Of a stretch of DNA of 42,475 nt, positions 35,031-42,475 are shown piece by piece. The translations under genes were made by a program, and so were the position numbers. The number at the start of each line of letters is the position of its first letter. The stretch's first letter is position 1. This DNA comes from Parabacteroides sp. (GTDB lineage Bacteria > Bacteroidota > Bacteroidia > Bacteroidales > Tannerellaceae), in the NCBI GenBank assembly GCA_018054455.1, contig JAGPJL010000003.1, forward strand, positions 1-42,475, given 5' to 3'. A model generated the notes under the pieces. The model searched no databases. It worked only from the letters and a program-made list of their open reading frames with translations, and was not told the DNA's origin.

Positions 35031-37232
35031 ATGAAACAATTCTTCTTTTTGGCCATTTGGCTTTGTTTAATGCAAGGGTGTGCCCCAGGGAAAAACAGTA
35101 AGGCTGATTACGTGAAATATGTTAATCCGTTTATTGGAACCGATTTTACAGGCAACACCTATCCCGGAGCTCAGGTTCCCTTTGGTATGGTACAGTTGAG
35201 TCCGGATAACGGACTTCCCGGCTGGGATCGTATTGCAGGGTATTTCTATCCTGATAGTACTATTGCTGGCTTTAGCCATACTCATCTTTCAGGAACAGGT
35301 GCCGGCGATTTATATGATATTTCCTTTATGCCTGTTACGCGTCCTTATAAACAGGCGCCTGCTCCGCTGGGAATTTATTCTTCTTTCTCACATAACAACG
35401 AATCGGCATCTGCAGGCTATTACCGTGTATGGCTGGCCGATTATAATATAAATGTGGAGCTTACGGCTACCGAACGTTGCGGAATTCAACGTTATACTTT
35501 CCCAGAAGCTGATGCTTCTGTGATACTGAATCTGGCAAAAGCAATGAACTGGGACTTTACTACGCAGTCGCACGTGGAGGTTGTTGATTCCGTAACTATT
35601 CGGGGATACCGTTATTCTGAAGGATGGGCCAGGGGGCAACGTATCTATTTTGTTTCCCAATTCTCAAGACCTTTCGAATCGTATAAACTGGATACAACTT
35701 CCATCGTTAATTCTTCGGATAAAAAGTGGTTGGGTACGGGTTATGTGGCCAGATTTGATTTCAAAACAAATAAAGACGAACAGGTGCTTGTTCGTACAGC
35801 TATCTCTGGTGTTAGCATGGAGGGGGCCTTGAAAAACCTAAGGGCTGAAGCTTCTCATTGGGATTTTGATCGCTACCACCTTGCGGCTGTTGCTTCCTGG
35901 AACAAGGAATTAGGAAAACTGCGAGCTGTAGGTAACAATACCGATGATTTAACAAACTTCTATACTGCTTTCTATCACAGTATGCTGGCTCCAACGATTT
36001 ACAGCGATGTTGACGGAGGTTACTACGGGCCGGATAAGCAAACTCATCAAACGGATGGTTGGGTCAATTATTCTACCTTCTCGCTTTGGGATACCTATCG
36101 GGCGGCTCATCCACTGTTTACCTATACTCAGCCGGATCGGGTGAATGATATGGTAAAATCTTTCCTTGCTTTCTTTGATCAGAATGGTCGTTTGCCTGTC
36201 TGGAATCTTTATGCAAGCGAGACGGATATGATGATTGGTTATCATTCTGTGCCGGTAATAGTGGATGCTTATATGAAGGGAATCGGCGATTTTGATGCCG
36301 ATCGTGCATTGGCGGCTTGTGTGGCTACTGCTAACCTTGACGAGTATCGTGGTATTGGTTTGTATAAATCTTACGGATATATTCCTTATAATAAGGAGGG
36401 TGAATCGGTTTCCAAAACATTGGAATATGCTTTCGATGATTACTGTATCGCCTTGATGGCAGAGAAAATGGGAAAGAAAGAGATTGCTGATACTTTTCGC
36501 AAACGTTCCGAAAGTTACCGTAACCTGTATAATTCTGCAACTACTTTTATGCAACCTCGCGACGATAAAGGTAACTTTATTGAAGGGTTCGATGCAAAAG
36601 AATATACTACCCATATTACCGAAAGTAATGGCTGGCAGTATTTCTGGTATGCGCCTCAGAATATCAAAGGGCTGATCGGATTAACGGGAGGCGAGGATCG
36701 TTTCGCTCAGAAGCTCGACAGTATGTTTACATACTCGCCCGATGCGAAAGACGATCTTCCTATTTTTAGTACAGGGATGATTGGTCAGTATGCCCACGGA
36801 AATGAACCTAGTCACCATGTTATCTACCTTTTCAATTCGGTAAAGCAACCTTGGAAAACTCAGCAATATGCTGCCAAGGTAATGCACGAGCTATATCTGA
36901 ATACTCCTGCAGGGTTATGTGGTAACGAAGACTGCGGGCAAATGTCTGCCTGGTATGTATTCAGTGCCATGGGATTTTATCCTGTCAACCCTAATGGTTT
37001 GACCTACGAAATAGGAACTCCCCTTTTCCGGAAAGTTTCCCTTCAATTGGCGAATGGTAAAACTTTCACTGTATCGGCTCCGGCTGTATCACGTGAAAAC
37101 AAATATATTCAGGACGTAAAGGTGAATGGTAGACCTTACGACAAAAGCTATATTACGCACGAACTGATTCAAAGCGGAGCTTCTATCGAGTTTTCAATGG
37201 GAGATAAACCAGGGCCGGTTTGGTATAAGTAA
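35031..37232 (+). CDS. GH92 alpha-mannosidase, lipoprotein
   Basis: This 733-residue GH92 exo-alpha-mannosidase (Ca2+-dependent, inverting) usually acts on alpha-1,2/1,3-linked mannose of yeast mannan or N-glycans. The frame runs 12 nt upstream from a TTG, but the ATG at 35031 gives a clean lipoprotein signal (MKQFFFLAIWLCLMQGC, Cys17). Signatures are YVNPFIGTDFTGNTYPGAQV (about 28), DGGYYGPDKQTH, STFSLWDTYRAAHPL, ITESNGWQYFWYAP (Glu531), YAHGNEPSHH (Glu592) and GNEDCGQMSAWYVFSAMGFY (from 631). The usual GNDDCGQM loop has Glu instead of the first Asp. It stands alone, about 20 kb from the mannan PUL, but its activity would complement it. Confidence 0.93.
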   Translation: MKQFFFLAIWLCLMQGCAPGKNSKADYVKYVNPFIGTDFTGNTYPGAQVPFGMVQLSPDNGLPGWDRIAGYFYPDSTIAGFSHTHLSGTGAGDLYDISFMPVTRPYKQAPAPLGIYSSFSHNNESASAGYYRVWLADYNINVELTATERCGIQRYTFPEADASVILNLAKAMNWDFTTQSHVEVVDSVTIRGYRYSEGWARGQRIYFVSQFSRPFESYKLDTTSIVNSSDKKWLGTGYVARFDFKTNKDEQVLVRTAISGVSMEGALKNLRAEASHWDFDRYHLAAVASWNKELGKLRAVGNNTDDLTNFYTAFYHSMLAPTIYSDVDGGYYGPDKQTHQTDGWVNYSTFSLWDTYRAAHPLFTYTQPDRVNDMVKSFLAFFDQNGRLPVWNLYASETDMMIGYHSVPVIVDAYMKGIGDFDADRALAACVATANLDEYRGIGLYKSYGYIPYNKEGESVSKTLEYAFDDYCIALMAEKMGKKEIADTFRKRSESYRNLYNSATTFMQPRDDKGNFIEGFDAKEYTTHITESNGWQYFWYAPQNIKGLIGLTGGEDRFAQKLDSMFTYSPDAKDDLPIFSTGMIGQYAHGNEPSHHVIYLFNSVKQPWKTQQYAAKVMHELYLNTPAGLCGNEDCGQMSAWYVFSAMGFYPVNPNGLTYEIGTPLFRKVSLQLANGKTFTVSAPAVSRENKYIQDVKVNGRPYDKSYITHELIQSGASIEFSMGDKPGPVWYK

Positions 37233-37240
37233 TAATAATA

Positions 37241-37272
37241 TTGAATTCTGACCTTTCTTTTTTGTACTTTTG
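37241..37272 (+). promoter_or_regulatory. Promoter of the zinc-ribbon/radA unit
   Basis: TTG (37241-37243), a 21-bp spacer and TACTTTTG (37265-37272) lie 23 nt before the start codon. Confidence 0.72.
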
Positions 37273-37295
37273 TTTTTTATTAAGAAGAGAACATC

Positions 37296-37511
37296 ATGAG
37301 AAAATTGAATTGCCCTCAATGTAATATTCCCAATTTTTACGTAAAGAACGAGTCGGGCGACCGTCGCCTTGTTTATGTTATGGAGGATCTAACCATCTGT
37401 ACAAAGAACGAAGACGAATCGTTGGAAGGATTTAATCTGGAGATAATTTACTGTCTGGGATGTTCCTGGTCGGGCAGTCCTGCTCGTTTGAAACAAACTA
37501 AAAGATACTAA
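37296..37511 (+). CDS. Small zinc-ribbon protein next to radA
   Basis: This 71-residue protein has two CxxC pairs, Cys6-Cys9 (NCPQCN) and Cys53-Cys56 (YCLGCSW), that would bind one zinc in a rubredoxin-like knuckle. The region between is beta-rich. I do not recognise a named family. It ends 8 nt before radA and shares its promoter, so it may act with RadA in DNA repair, but that is position only. Confidence 0.75.
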   Translation: MRKLNCPQCNIPNFYVKNESGDRRLVYVMEDLTICTKNEDESLEGFNLEIIYCLGCSWSGSPARLKQTKRY

Positions 37512-37519
37512 CACTGCAT

Positions 37520-38890
37520 ATGGCTAAAACGAAGACAATGTATGTGTGTTCAAGTTGTGGCGCTGACTCTCCCAAATGGGTGGGAAAGTGTCCTTCTTGT
37601 GGCGAGTGGAATACTTATGTGGAAGAAATTGTAATGAAGGATCCGGTTGCAAAAAGGTCAATCCCTGGTATTACTGAGTCTACGAAAGCTCGCCCGGTGC
37701 TTTTGCGTGACATTACTTCCCACGAAGAAGCACGGATTGATTTGGGTGACGAAGAATTAAACCGTGTTCTGGGAGGCGGATTAGTCCGGGGTTCGCTTGT
37801 GCTTATTGGTGGAGAGCCCGGAATCGGCAAGTCCACGTTGGTCCTTCAGACAGTTTTGGGACTTAATTCCCTTAAGACCCTTTATGTTTCAGGAGAAGAG
37901 AGCAGTAGTCAGCTCAAGCTTCGCGCCGATCGTTTGCAGCACCATAATCCCGATTGTTTTATCCTTTGCGAAACCAATTTGGAACAGATTTTTGTGCAGG
38001 CCAATACCTTGCAGCCCGATTTGTTGATTATCGACTCCATACAGACTATGTTTACAGAGATGGTGGAATCGTCGCCCGGGAGTGTGTCTCAGGTTCGGGA
38101 ATGTTCGGCCTCTATTCTTAAGTATGCAAAAGAAAGCGGAACACCGGTACTTCTTATTGGTCATATAAATAAAGAAGGCAGTATTGCCGGTCCCAAAGTG
38201 CTGGAACATATTGTAGATACGGTATTGCAGTTTGAAGGAGATCAGCACTATATGTACCGTATTCTCCGAAGTATTAAAAACCGCTTTGGGAGCACTTCGG
38301 AGCTGGGTATTTATGAGATGAGGCAAAATGGGTTAAGACAGGTAAGCAATCCTTCGGAATTGCTGCTCACCCAAAACCATGAAGGTTTGAGTGGTGTTGC
38401 TATCTCTGCCGCAATGGAAGGTATTCGTCCGTTTCTTATTGAAACGCAGGCATTAGTAAGTTCTGCTGTTTACGGAGTGCCTCAGCGTAGTGCTACAGGC
38501 TTTGACCTAAGGCGCATGAATATGTTACTGGCTGTTCTCGAGAAAAGAGCAGGATTCAAGCTTGTACAAAAGGATGTTTTCCTCAATATTGCCGGCGGGC
38601 TTAAAGTGAGCGATCCCGCCATAGATCTGGCGGTTATAAGCGCTGTGCTTTCTTCCAGCTTAGATATAAGCATCGAGCAAGGCGTATGTATGTCCGGCGA
38701 AGTTGGTCTTTCGGGCGAGATCCGTCCGGTAAACCGCATCGAACAACGCATTCTTGAAGCAGAAAAACTTGGCTTTAAACGGATGATCATTCCACATAAT
38801 AACCTGAAAGGGTTTGACTTTAAGCAAATTAAAATACAACTTATCCAGGTGAAGAAGGTGGAGGAAGCCTTCCGTCAGTTGTTTGGTTAA
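37520..38890 (+). CDS. radA: DNA repair protein RadA
   Basis: This 456-residue RecA-like ATPase and branch-migration helicase has an N-terminal zinc finger (Cys10, Cys13, Cys24, Cys27), the Walker A motif GGEPGIGKST, the RadA-specific KNRFGST motif after the ATPase core and a C-terminal Lon-protease-like domain (about 285-455, DLAVISAVLSSSLDISIEQG). It promotes processing of recombination intermediates. The length is normal. It is second in a two-gene unit after the zinc-ribbon gene. Confidence 0.96.
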   Translation: MAKTKTMYVCSSCGADSPKWVGKCPSCGEWNTYVEEIVMKDPVAKRSIPGITESTKARPVLLRDITSHEEARIDLGDEELNRVLGGGLVRGSLVLIGGEPGIGKSTLVLQTVLGLNSLKTLYVSGEESSSQLKLRADRLQHHNPDCFILCETNLEQIFVQANTLQPDLLIIDSIQTMFTEMVESSPGSVSQVRECSASILKYAKESGTPVLLIGHINKEGSIAGPKVLEHIVDTVLQFEGDQHYMYRILRSIKNRFGSTSELGIYEMRQNGLRQVSNPSELLLTQNHEGLSGVAISAAMEGIRPFLIETQALVSSAVYGVPQRSATGFDLRRMNMLLAVLEKRAGFKLVQKDVFLNIAGGLKVSDPAIDLAVISAVLSSSLDISIEQGVCMSGEVGLSGEIRPVNRIEQRILEAEKLGFKRMIIPHNNLKGFDFKQIKIQLIQVKKVEEAFRQLFG

Positions 38891-38966
38891 CAAAATTCTC
38901 TTTTGTGCTGTTGCAACAAGGTATCTGTGTTGTCTGTTATAAACTATATTAGAAGAAAAAAGAATA

Positions 38967-40541
38967 ATGATAAAAGAATTTCAGTTACGAGTGTTGCCCG
39001 AGGAGGCAGCCAATGAACAGGCATTAAAGCAGGTAGTTTTTCGTGAAGGAGGCATTCGTCCCGAAGATATCAGTGCTATACGTGTCGTAAAACGTTCGGT
39101 GGATGCCCGGCAGCGTACCATATTTTTTAACATGAAGCTTCGGGTCTTTATCAACGAAGAGCCGGAAGAATTGGAATATGTTCCAACCGAATACAAAGAT
39201 GTTTCTGCTGGTAAGCAGGTTATTGTTGTAGGAGCAGGTCCCGGAGGATTATTTGCTTCTCTTCGTTTGATTGAACTTGGATTTCGTCCAATAATAATAG
39301 AGCGGGGTAAGAATGTGCACGATCGCAGGAAGGATATTGCTTTAACTAGCCGCGAACAAATCGTAAACAGTGAATCTAACTATAGTTTTGGCGAAGGAGG
39401 GGCAGGAGCCTATTCCGACGGAAAGCTATACACCAGAAGCAAAAAGAGGGGATCCGTAGATAAGATTCTAAATGTTTTCTGTCAGTACGGAGCAAGTCCT
39501 TCTATTCTGGCAGATGCTCATCCACATATCGGGACCGACAAACTACCAGGCATCATCGAGAATATACGAGAGCAGATAAAGTCCTGCGGTGGTGAAGTTC
39601 ATTTTGAAACCCGGATGGATGCGTTTATCCGTAAGGGTGATGAGGTGATAGGTGTTGAAACAAATACAGGGAAAACTTTTATGGGCCCCGTTATCTTGGC
39701 AACCGGACATTCTGCGCGTGATGTGTTTTATTACCTGCAACAGCAAAAGATACCAATCGAAGCTAAAGGAATTGCCGTTGGTGTACGTCTGGAACATCCG
39801 CAGGAACTGATTGATCAGATACAGTATCATCGGCCAGAGGGTAGGGGCGAATACCTGCCTGCCGCCGAATACAGTTTTGTAGGTCAGAGTGCCGGTCGTG
39901 GGGTTTATTCGTTTTGTATGTGTCCTGGCGGAGTGGTTGTACCTGCTGCTACCGGACCAAAGCAAGTCGTTGTAAATGGAATGTCTGCTTCGAGAAGAGG
40001 TTCCAAGTGGTCTAACTCCGGAATGGTAGTTGAGATACATCCTGAAGATTTCCCTGAATTTTCTGTCCACAAGGAACTTGCTTTGATGAAGTTTCAGGAA
40101 CAGCTTGAAGAATACTCCTGGCTGAACGGTGGAATGAAACAGACAGCGCCTGCTCAGCGTATGGTTGACTTTGTAAATAAGAAGAATTCTTCTGATACAC
40201 CATCTACTTCGTATGCACCAGGTCTGCTTGCATCTCCTATGCATTTTTGGATGCCCGAGTTTATAACAGCTCGTTTGCGTGAAGGTTTCCGTCATTTTGG
40301 CAAATTATCAAATGGATTCCTTACCAACGAAGCAGTAATGATTGGTGTGGAAAGCCGCACTTCGTCGCCTGTCCGTATCATACGCGACCGCGAAAGTTTC
40401 CAACATATCACAATTAAAGGGCTGTTCCCTTGTGGTGAAGGTGCTGGATATGCCGGAGGAATCGTTTCGGCAGCAATTGATGGAGAACGCTGTGCAGAAG
40501 GAGTTGCTGCTTGTTTTGGAGGATTGACGTCTGGAAATTAG
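38967..40541 (+). CDS. FAD-dependent oxidoreductase (COG2509 type)
   Basis: This 524-residue protein has a small N-terminal domain (1-75, QLRVLPEEAANEQALKQVVF), a Rossmann FAD-binding motif VIVVGAGPGGLFASLRL (85-101), the conserved NYSFGEGGAGAYSDGKLYTR that typifies the uncharacterised COG2509 FAD dehydrogenases, ILATGHSARDVFYYL, and a C-terminal GEGAGYAGGIVSAAIDGERCA that closes the FAD site. The substrate is not known. It stands alone and ends at a perfect 19-bp terminator hairpin shared with the converging gene. Confidence 0.9.
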   Translation: MIKEFQLRVLPEEAANEQALKQVVFREGGIRPEDISAIRVVKRSVDARQRTIFFNMKLRVFINEEPEELEYVPTEYKDVSAGKQVIVVGAGPGGLFASLRLIELGFRPIIIERGKNVHDRRKDIALTSREQIVNSESNYSFGEGGAGAYSDGKLYTRSKKRGSVDKILNVFCQYGASPSILADAHPHIGTDKLPGIIENIREQIKSCGGEVHFETRMDAFIRKGDEVIGVETNTGKTFMGPVILATGHSARDVFYYLQQQKIPIEAKGIAVGVRLEHPQELIDQIQYHRPEGRGEYLPAAEYSFVGQSAGRGVYSFCMCPGGVVVPAATGPKQVVVNGMSASRRGSKWSNSGMVVEIHPEDFPEFSVHKELALMKFQEQLEEYSWLNGGMKQTAPAQRMVDFVNKKNSSDTPSTSYAPGLLASPMHFWMPEFITARLREGFRHFGKLSNGFLTNEAVMIGVESRTSSPVRIIRDRESFQHITIKGLFPCGEGAGYAGGIVSAAIDGERCAEGVAACFGGLTSGN

Positions 40542-40564
40542 TAATATTTTCGGTATAAATTATA

Positions 40565-40614
40565 AATGTTGCCGTCTCCCTTAGTCAATAAGGGAGACGG
40601 CAACATTCTTTTAA
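40565..40614. terminator. Bidirectional terminator, 19-bp perfect stem
   Basis: AATGTTGCCGTCTCCCTTA (40565-40583) and its exact reverse complement (40589-40607) enclose a 5-nt loop. T-rich sequence follows on the plus strand; the minus strand serves the converging small gene at 40631. Confidence 0.92.
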
Positions 40615-40630
40615 AGTATTGGAAGATTGT

Positions 40631-41023
40631 TTATTCTTCTAGTTGTTTGGTGATTAAATCGATCAACTCCACTCGTTCAATAGAAAAGGTGTTGTCCGAT
40701 TGCTGTATATATAAAAGCATCTCTTTTGCTTTTGAAAGTAGTAGAGTTGATTCGTTTTTATCCTGATAACTCTCCTCTAAAAGAGTCTTTGCCGCCAATT
40801 CCATCCTTTGAAGTCCGGCATGATCTCCCTGATCAAGTCGAAGACGTATAGTTTCCATATCAGAAGTTAGCAAAAAGTCTTTGTCAATTTGCAACGATTC
40901 GTACAACTTATTGGTCAGACTTTCTGCCTTTCTGCTGTTGTCCGAATGGCGCAGACCAACAAGCTGGGCAAGTACTTTCCCGAGCTCTTCAATCTGCACC
41001 ATAATAAAATCTCTCTTAAGCAT
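40631..41023 (-). CDS. Conserved hypothetical helical protein
   Basis: This 130-residue protein is predicted to be all-helical and soluble. It starts MLKRDFIMVQIEELGKVLAQ, which resembles small DUF6483-like proteins, though I am unsure of the family. The body looks like a helical-hairpin/TPR-like array (LTNKLYESLQIDKDFLLTSD and LQRMELAAKTLLEESYQDKN). No catalytic motif is seen. It starts 8 nt after the cyclophilin gene and is clearly co-transcribed with it. Confidence 0.75.
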   Translation of the reverse strand: MLKRDFIMVQIEELGKVLAQLVGLRHSDNSRKAESLTNKLYESLQIDKDFLLTSDMETIRLRLDQGDHAGLQRMELAAKTLLEESYQDKNESTLLLSKAKEMLLYIQQSDNTFSIERVELIDLITKQLEE

Positions 41024-41031
41024 AGGTGCTG

Positions 41032-41841
41032 TTATTGAATGGTTACTTTTATAATACGGATATCCTTTTTTGGTCTGTCGTATGCATCTTTTGACTGTTT
41101 GGCAATTGCGTCAACTACTTCAAAACCTTCGGTTACTTCACCATAGATAGTATAGAATCCATCCAGATGCGGACAGCCCCCTAAGGTTGTATAAACCTTA
41201 CGTTGTTCTTCTGTAAAAAGGAGATGTCCCGGGGTAGATCTTATTACAGAATCTACTTTAGCATTGATTTCCGCTACGCGCTTATTGTATTCCCTTGGGT
41301 TATCTTTCTTTAGTAACTCTATCTGTAATTTAACTGGCTTGTAATAGGTATTCATCGCCTTTCTGCGGATTGCCAAATTCTTTGTCAACTCAAGCGTATC
41401 TAACTCGCCGGGTGTGTAAACCTTTCCATGAACGATAAAAAACTGCGACATATCCGACTTCTTTTTGGGATTGATATTATCGTTTTGGCGTGGAGCAGCC
41501 AATGCCCCTTTCTTATGAAAATAGTGATCTCGTAGCTCCGGAAGAATTTCGGAATTACGGTCACCAAAGCCGCAACGTGCTCCGGCAGGTGCGTTTTTTG
41601 AATCTGGAGAACCGCCTTGAATCATGAATTCCTTAATAACCCGAGTGAATAAAGCTCCGTTATAATCGCCTTTAACGGCTTTGTTTATAAAAGTTTTAGT
41701 GTGATTTGGTACATCATTGTAGAGTCTGGCCTTGATTACCCCGGCACTTGTTGTGAAAACCACAGTTTTGTCCTGACCATTTATCTGAGATAATGAAGTT
41801 CCTGCTATGATACTCAGGAGTATTATGAATAACTTTCTCAT
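41032..41841 (-). CDS. Exported cyclophilin-type peptidyl-prolyl isomerase
   Basis: This 269-residue periplasmic PPIase has a signal peptide (MRKLFIILLSIIAGTSLSQINGQ). The cyclophilin core is split: TSAGVIKARLYNDVPNHTKT, LFTRVIKEFMIQGGSP (catalytic Arg near 67) and SDMSQFFIVHG come first. Then an unusual inserted helical segment of about 70 residues (about 148-215) precedes the last core strand HLDGFYTIYGEVTEGFEVVD. Such insertions are frequent in Bacteroidetes cyclophilins, making them longer than the 165-190 residues of the classical type. It should help fold exported proteins. It is the first gene of the two-gene unit. Confidence 0.9.
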   Translation of the reverse strand: MRKLFIILLSIIAGTSLSQINGQDKTVVFTTSAGVIKARLYNDVPNHTKTFINKAVKGDYNGALFTRVIKEFMIQGGSPDSKNAPAGARCGFGDRNSEILPELRDHYFHKKGALAAPRQNDNINPKKKSDMSQFFIVHGKVYTPGELDTLELTKNLAIRRKAMNTYYKPVKLQIELLKKDNPREYNKRVAEINAKVDSVIRSTPGHLLFTEEQRKVYTTLGGCPHLDGFYTIYGEVTEGFEVVDAIAKQSKDAYDRPKKDIRIIKVTIQ

Positions 41842-41968
41842 TTCTATAATGTTTTAAAATATTCAATGTAAAATAAAATACGCAATATTATCAATATGTA
41901 ATTGAAAGATAAATAATTCCGTATTGATATAAGTAATAATATTAATAATGTAAAGATAATAATTTGTG

Positions 41969-41999
41969 TTGTAAAACACAAATAATATGATTAACTTTG
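41969..41999 (+). promoter_or_regulatory. Promoter of the AspT/YidE-type gene
   Basis: TTG (41969-41971), a 20-bp spacer and TAACTTTG (41992-41999) lie 38 nt before the start codon. Confidence 0.78.
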
Positions 42000-42037
42000 C
42001 TCCGGTTTTTAAAGGTAATACAGGTAAAATATTAATT

Positions 42038-42475
42038 ATGAGTTGGTTAAATGATTTGTTGTGGGGCGAAGGAATTGCGCACTCAGTAATGTTATTGGCT
42101 TTTGTCATTGCGGCTGGGATTCAGTTAGGTAAGATAAAAGTATTTGGCATTTCTCTGGGGATCACTTTCGTCCTTTTCGTAGGAATCTTACTTGGACAGA
42201 TTGGATTTAGAATGAATGCAGAGGTTCTTCATTTTATGAAAGAGTTCGGTCTTATTTTATTTGTATATTCTGTTGGTATGCAGGTAGGTCCCGGTTTCTT
42301 TTCATCCTTTAAAAAAGGAGGTATAACATTGAACTTGTTAGCATGTGGTATCGTCTTTTTAGGTGTAACAACAACTATTGTCCTTCATTTTATTACCGGT
42401 GTTCCAATGGCCACAATGGTTGGTATTTTGTCTGGAGCAGTAACAAATACTCCAGGGTTGGGTGCTGCACAACAA
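42038..42475 (+). CDS. AspT/YidE/YbjL-family transporter (partial, 5' part)
   Basis: The frame from ATG 42038 stays open for 146 codons to the window edge. It encodes [20 protein letters not shown], then hydrophobic helices with [40 protein letters not shown] and [18 protein letters not shown]. The last is the hallmark of the aspartate:alanine exchanger (AspT)/YidE duplication family. A full protein would have about 550 residues with central TrkA_C (RCK) domains, which lie outside the window. The substrate is not known. It is divergent from the cyclophilin gene and has its own promoter. Confidence 0.9.
   Translation, partial: MSWLNDLLWGEGIAHSVMLLAFVIAAGIQLGKIKVFGISLGITFVLFVGILLGQIGFRMNAEVLHFMKEFGLILFVYSVGMQVGPGFFSSFKKGGITLNLLACGIVFLGVTTTIVLHFITGVPMATMVGILSGAVTNTPGLGAAQQ

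Noticed and set aside
35949-36614. 221-codon minus-strand open frame inside the GH92 gene
   Set aside because: It is completely covered by conserved GH92 motifs on the plus strand and has Ile/Arg/His-biased shadow composition.
39543-40295. 250-codon minus-strand open frame inside the FAD oxidoreductase gene
   Set aside because: It lies fully inside a gene with clear FAD motifs, has low-complexity Cys/His/Arg-rich composition and no homology features; it is a shadow frame.

Overview
This window looks like chromosomal DNA of a Bacteroidales bacterium, of the Bacteroides/Parabacteroides/Tannerellaceae kind. The reasons are a SusC/SusD pair with ECF sigma and FecR regulators, GH92/GH97/GH125/GH76 enzymes, SPII lipoproteins with acidic residues after the cysteine, the near absence of Shine-Dalgarno sequences, and repeated promoters of the Bacteroidetes form TTG-N19-21-TAnnTTTG. 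The genus cannot be fixed from the sequence alone.

Layout. 1-776 is a gene-free, repeat-rich stretch: a palindromic repeat at 49-110, then a nested inverted repeat of GTGAAGGATAT-type units with perfect 37-nt arms at 321-357 and 510-546. An orphan four-helix membrane protein (777-1298) and a 29-codon remnant of an isochorismatase-type hydrolase (1314-1403) follow. 1500-15438 (minus strand) is one polysaccharide utilization locus. In transcription order it holds ECF sigma, FecR anti-sigma, SusC with an N-terminal STN signalling domain, SusD, a SusE-like lipoprotein, two GH76 endo-alpha-1,6-mannanases, a GH125 exo-alpha-1,6-mannosidase with a Tat signal, and a GH97 enzyme whose catalytic residues fit the retaining alpha-galactosidase type. 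The inferred substrate is fungal or yeast alpha-mannan or galactomannan. Between fecR and susC the opposite strand carries a promoter-like TAACTTTG and an intrinsic terminator about 85-90 nt apart. That is the layout of DonS-type cis-antisense RNAs known to repress Bacteroides PULs.

15525-18827 (minus) carries a YfcC/DcuC-type carrier, an L-rhamnose mutarotase-family protein and RmuC. 18990-21652 (plus) carries thiol peroxidase, then, after a 600-nt gap with a 58-bp perfect palindrome, a flavodoxin and an aldo/keto reductase. 21792-26180 (minus) carries a POT peptide transporter, a DUF4831 protein and the bifunctional NAD(P)HX repair enzyme. From 26303 rightwards the window is mostly housekeeping: hpt, adk, obgE, pgeF and a B3/4-domain protein; a DUF2582 wHTH protein; a coiled-coil protein, zapA and rny; fabD (minus); tatA and tatC; a GH92 alpha-mannosidase lipoprotein; a zinc-ribbon protein and radA; a COG2509 FAD protein; then on the minus strand a cyclophilin and a small helical protein. 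The window ends inside an AspT/YidE-type transporter gene (42038 onward).

How the genes work together. Surface GH76 enzymes and SusCDE would cut and import alpha-1,6-mannan fragments. GH97 would remove alpha-galactosyl caps, GH125 would trim the backbone in the periplasm, and the separately encoded GH92 could strip side-chain mannose. The STN domain of SusC, FecR and the ECF sigma form a substrate-sensing circuit. The Tat translocase needed by the GH125 enzyme is encoded about 29 kb away in the same window.
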